NCBI GenBank assembly: GCA_902482185.1
Contig: CABSZR010000100.1
Span: 1-5,831 of the forward strand
DNA length: 5,831 nucleotides
Direction of reading: 5' to 3'
Source of the DNA: an uncultured Collinsella sp.
Lineage (GTDB): Bacteria; Actinomycetota; Coriobacteriia; Coriobacteriales; Coriobacteriaceae
Shown: piece by piece, positions 5,254 through 5,831 of the stretch
Layout of the letters: every line of letters begins with the position of its first letter
Position numbering within the stretch: position 1 is the stretch's first letter
The notes under the pieces: generated by a model
The model's database searches: none
Told to the model about the DNA's origin: nothing
The model's input: the letters and a program-made list of their open reading frames with translations, nothing else
Made by a program: the position numbers and the translations under genes

Positions 5254-5831
5254 ATGTCTGATTCTTCTATCGTTATTCGCGGCGCTCGTGAGCACAACCT
5301 CCGTGATATCGATGTTTCCATTCCGCGTGACCAACTCGTGGTCATTACCGGTCTTTCTGGCTCGGGCAAGAGTTCGCTGGCATTTGACACTATCTATGCC
5401 GAGGGCCAGCGTCGATACGTCGAGAGCCTTTCGAGCTATGCGCGCCAGTTCTTGGGCCAGATGGACAAACCCGACTTGGATTCAATCGACGGCCTTTCGC
5501 CGGCGGTGTCGATCGACCAAAAGACGACGTCTAAAAACCCTCGCTCGACGGTTGGCACCGTAACCGAGATTTATGACTATCTGCGCCTGCTGTTCGCCCG
5601 TGTGGGCACCCCGCACTGTCCCGAATGCGGCCGCGTCATTGAGCGTCAGACGACCGACCAGGTTGCCGACAAGGTCTTGGCGGCGGGGGAGGGCCGCCGC
5701 GCGTTTGTGTTGGCGCCGGTGGTTCGTGGACGCAAGGGCGAATATGCCAAGCTGTTTGAGGACCTGCGTGCGGAGGGCTTTAGCCGTGTGCGCGTCGACG
5801 GCGAGGTGCGCTCGCTTGACGACCCTATCGA
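5254..5831 (+). CDS. uvrA: UvrA, excinuclease ABC subunit A (partial, N-terminal 192 codons)
   Basis: This is the start of the DNA-damage sensor of nucleotide excision repair, a cytosolic dimeric ABC-type ATPase that loads UvrB onto lesions. The translation begins [20 protein letters not shown], the typical UvrA opening. Walker [10 protein letters not shown] is at 33-41, followed by [25 protein letters not shown] and the conserved block [36 protein letters not shown] at about 80-116. The conserved HCPECG at 121-126 comes next, then the start of the UvrB-binding insertion. Full-length UvrA is about 940-960 residues, so most of it lies beyond the right edge; no frameshift is seen in the part present. 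The start is supported by AAGGAG five bases upstream. It is divergent from the membrane-enzyme gene and probably under LexA control. Confidence 0.98.
   Translation, partial: MSDSSIVIRGAREHNLRDIDVSIPRDQLVVITGLSGSGKSSLAFDTIYAEGQRRYVESLSSYARQFLGQMDKPDLDSIDGLSPAVSIDQKTTSKNPRSTVGTVTEIYDYLRLLFARVGTPHCPECGRVIERQTTDQVADKVLAAGEGRRAFVLAPVVRGRKGEYAKLFEDLRAEGFSRVRVDGEVRSLDDPI

Noticed and set aside
1..5831. Mobile elements, CRISPR arrays, tRNA or rRNA genes, phage defence or other novel system
   Set aside because: I found no transposase-like frame, terminal repeats, spaced direct repeats or RNA-gene structures; every long stretch is explained by the five housekeeping-type genes.

Overview
The window is GC-rich, densely coded chromosomal DNA with ordinary housekeeping content. 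I see no mobile element, CRISPR array, tRNA or rRNA. The gene content, codon bias and actinobacterial/Gram-positive-type LexA box suggest a high-GC Gram-positive. The order of small flavoproteins, an Mrp ATPase, an LTA-synthase-family membrane enzyme and uvrA feels most like a gut Coriobacteriia (Collinsella-like) genome. That placement is inference from general impression, not from a search.

Layout. Four genes lie on the minus strand and read right to left: an LTA-synthase-family phosphoglycerol transferase (2907-5060), an Mrp/NBP35-type Fe-S carrier ATPase (1931-2761), a BaiN/YhiN (HI0933) family flavoprotein (659-1930), and the first 193 codons of a COG2509-type FAD-dependent dehydrogenase (1-579, running off the left edge). 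uvrA (5254 to the right edge, 192 codons present) is divergent on the plus strand. The 193-bp gap between uvrA and the LTA-synthase-family gene holds both promoters, a candidate LexA (SOS) box for uvrA, and an inverted repeat in front of the membrane enzyme.

How the genes relate. mrp has its own promoter, and its stop codon directly abuts the GTG start of the BaiN-like gene, so those two form a tight translationally coupled pair. A 10-bp G/C-rich hairpin with a broken U-tract follows the BaiN-like gene. It lies only a few bases before the ribosome binding site of the next flavoprotein, so it is either a terminator with a separate promoter nearby or an attenuator. The cluster thus joins an Fe-S cluster carrier with two unrelated FAD enzymes, a redox-cofactor theme. 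The membrane enzyme and uvrA are neighbours without an obvious functional link.

Nothing here amounts to a clear undescribed system. The points worth a second look are the candidate SOS box, the hairpin in front of the COG2509-like gene, a lysine/arginine-rich insertion in the BaiN-like enzyme, the alternative pairing in the membrane enzyme's leader, and a cysteine pair in that enzyme's extracellular domain.
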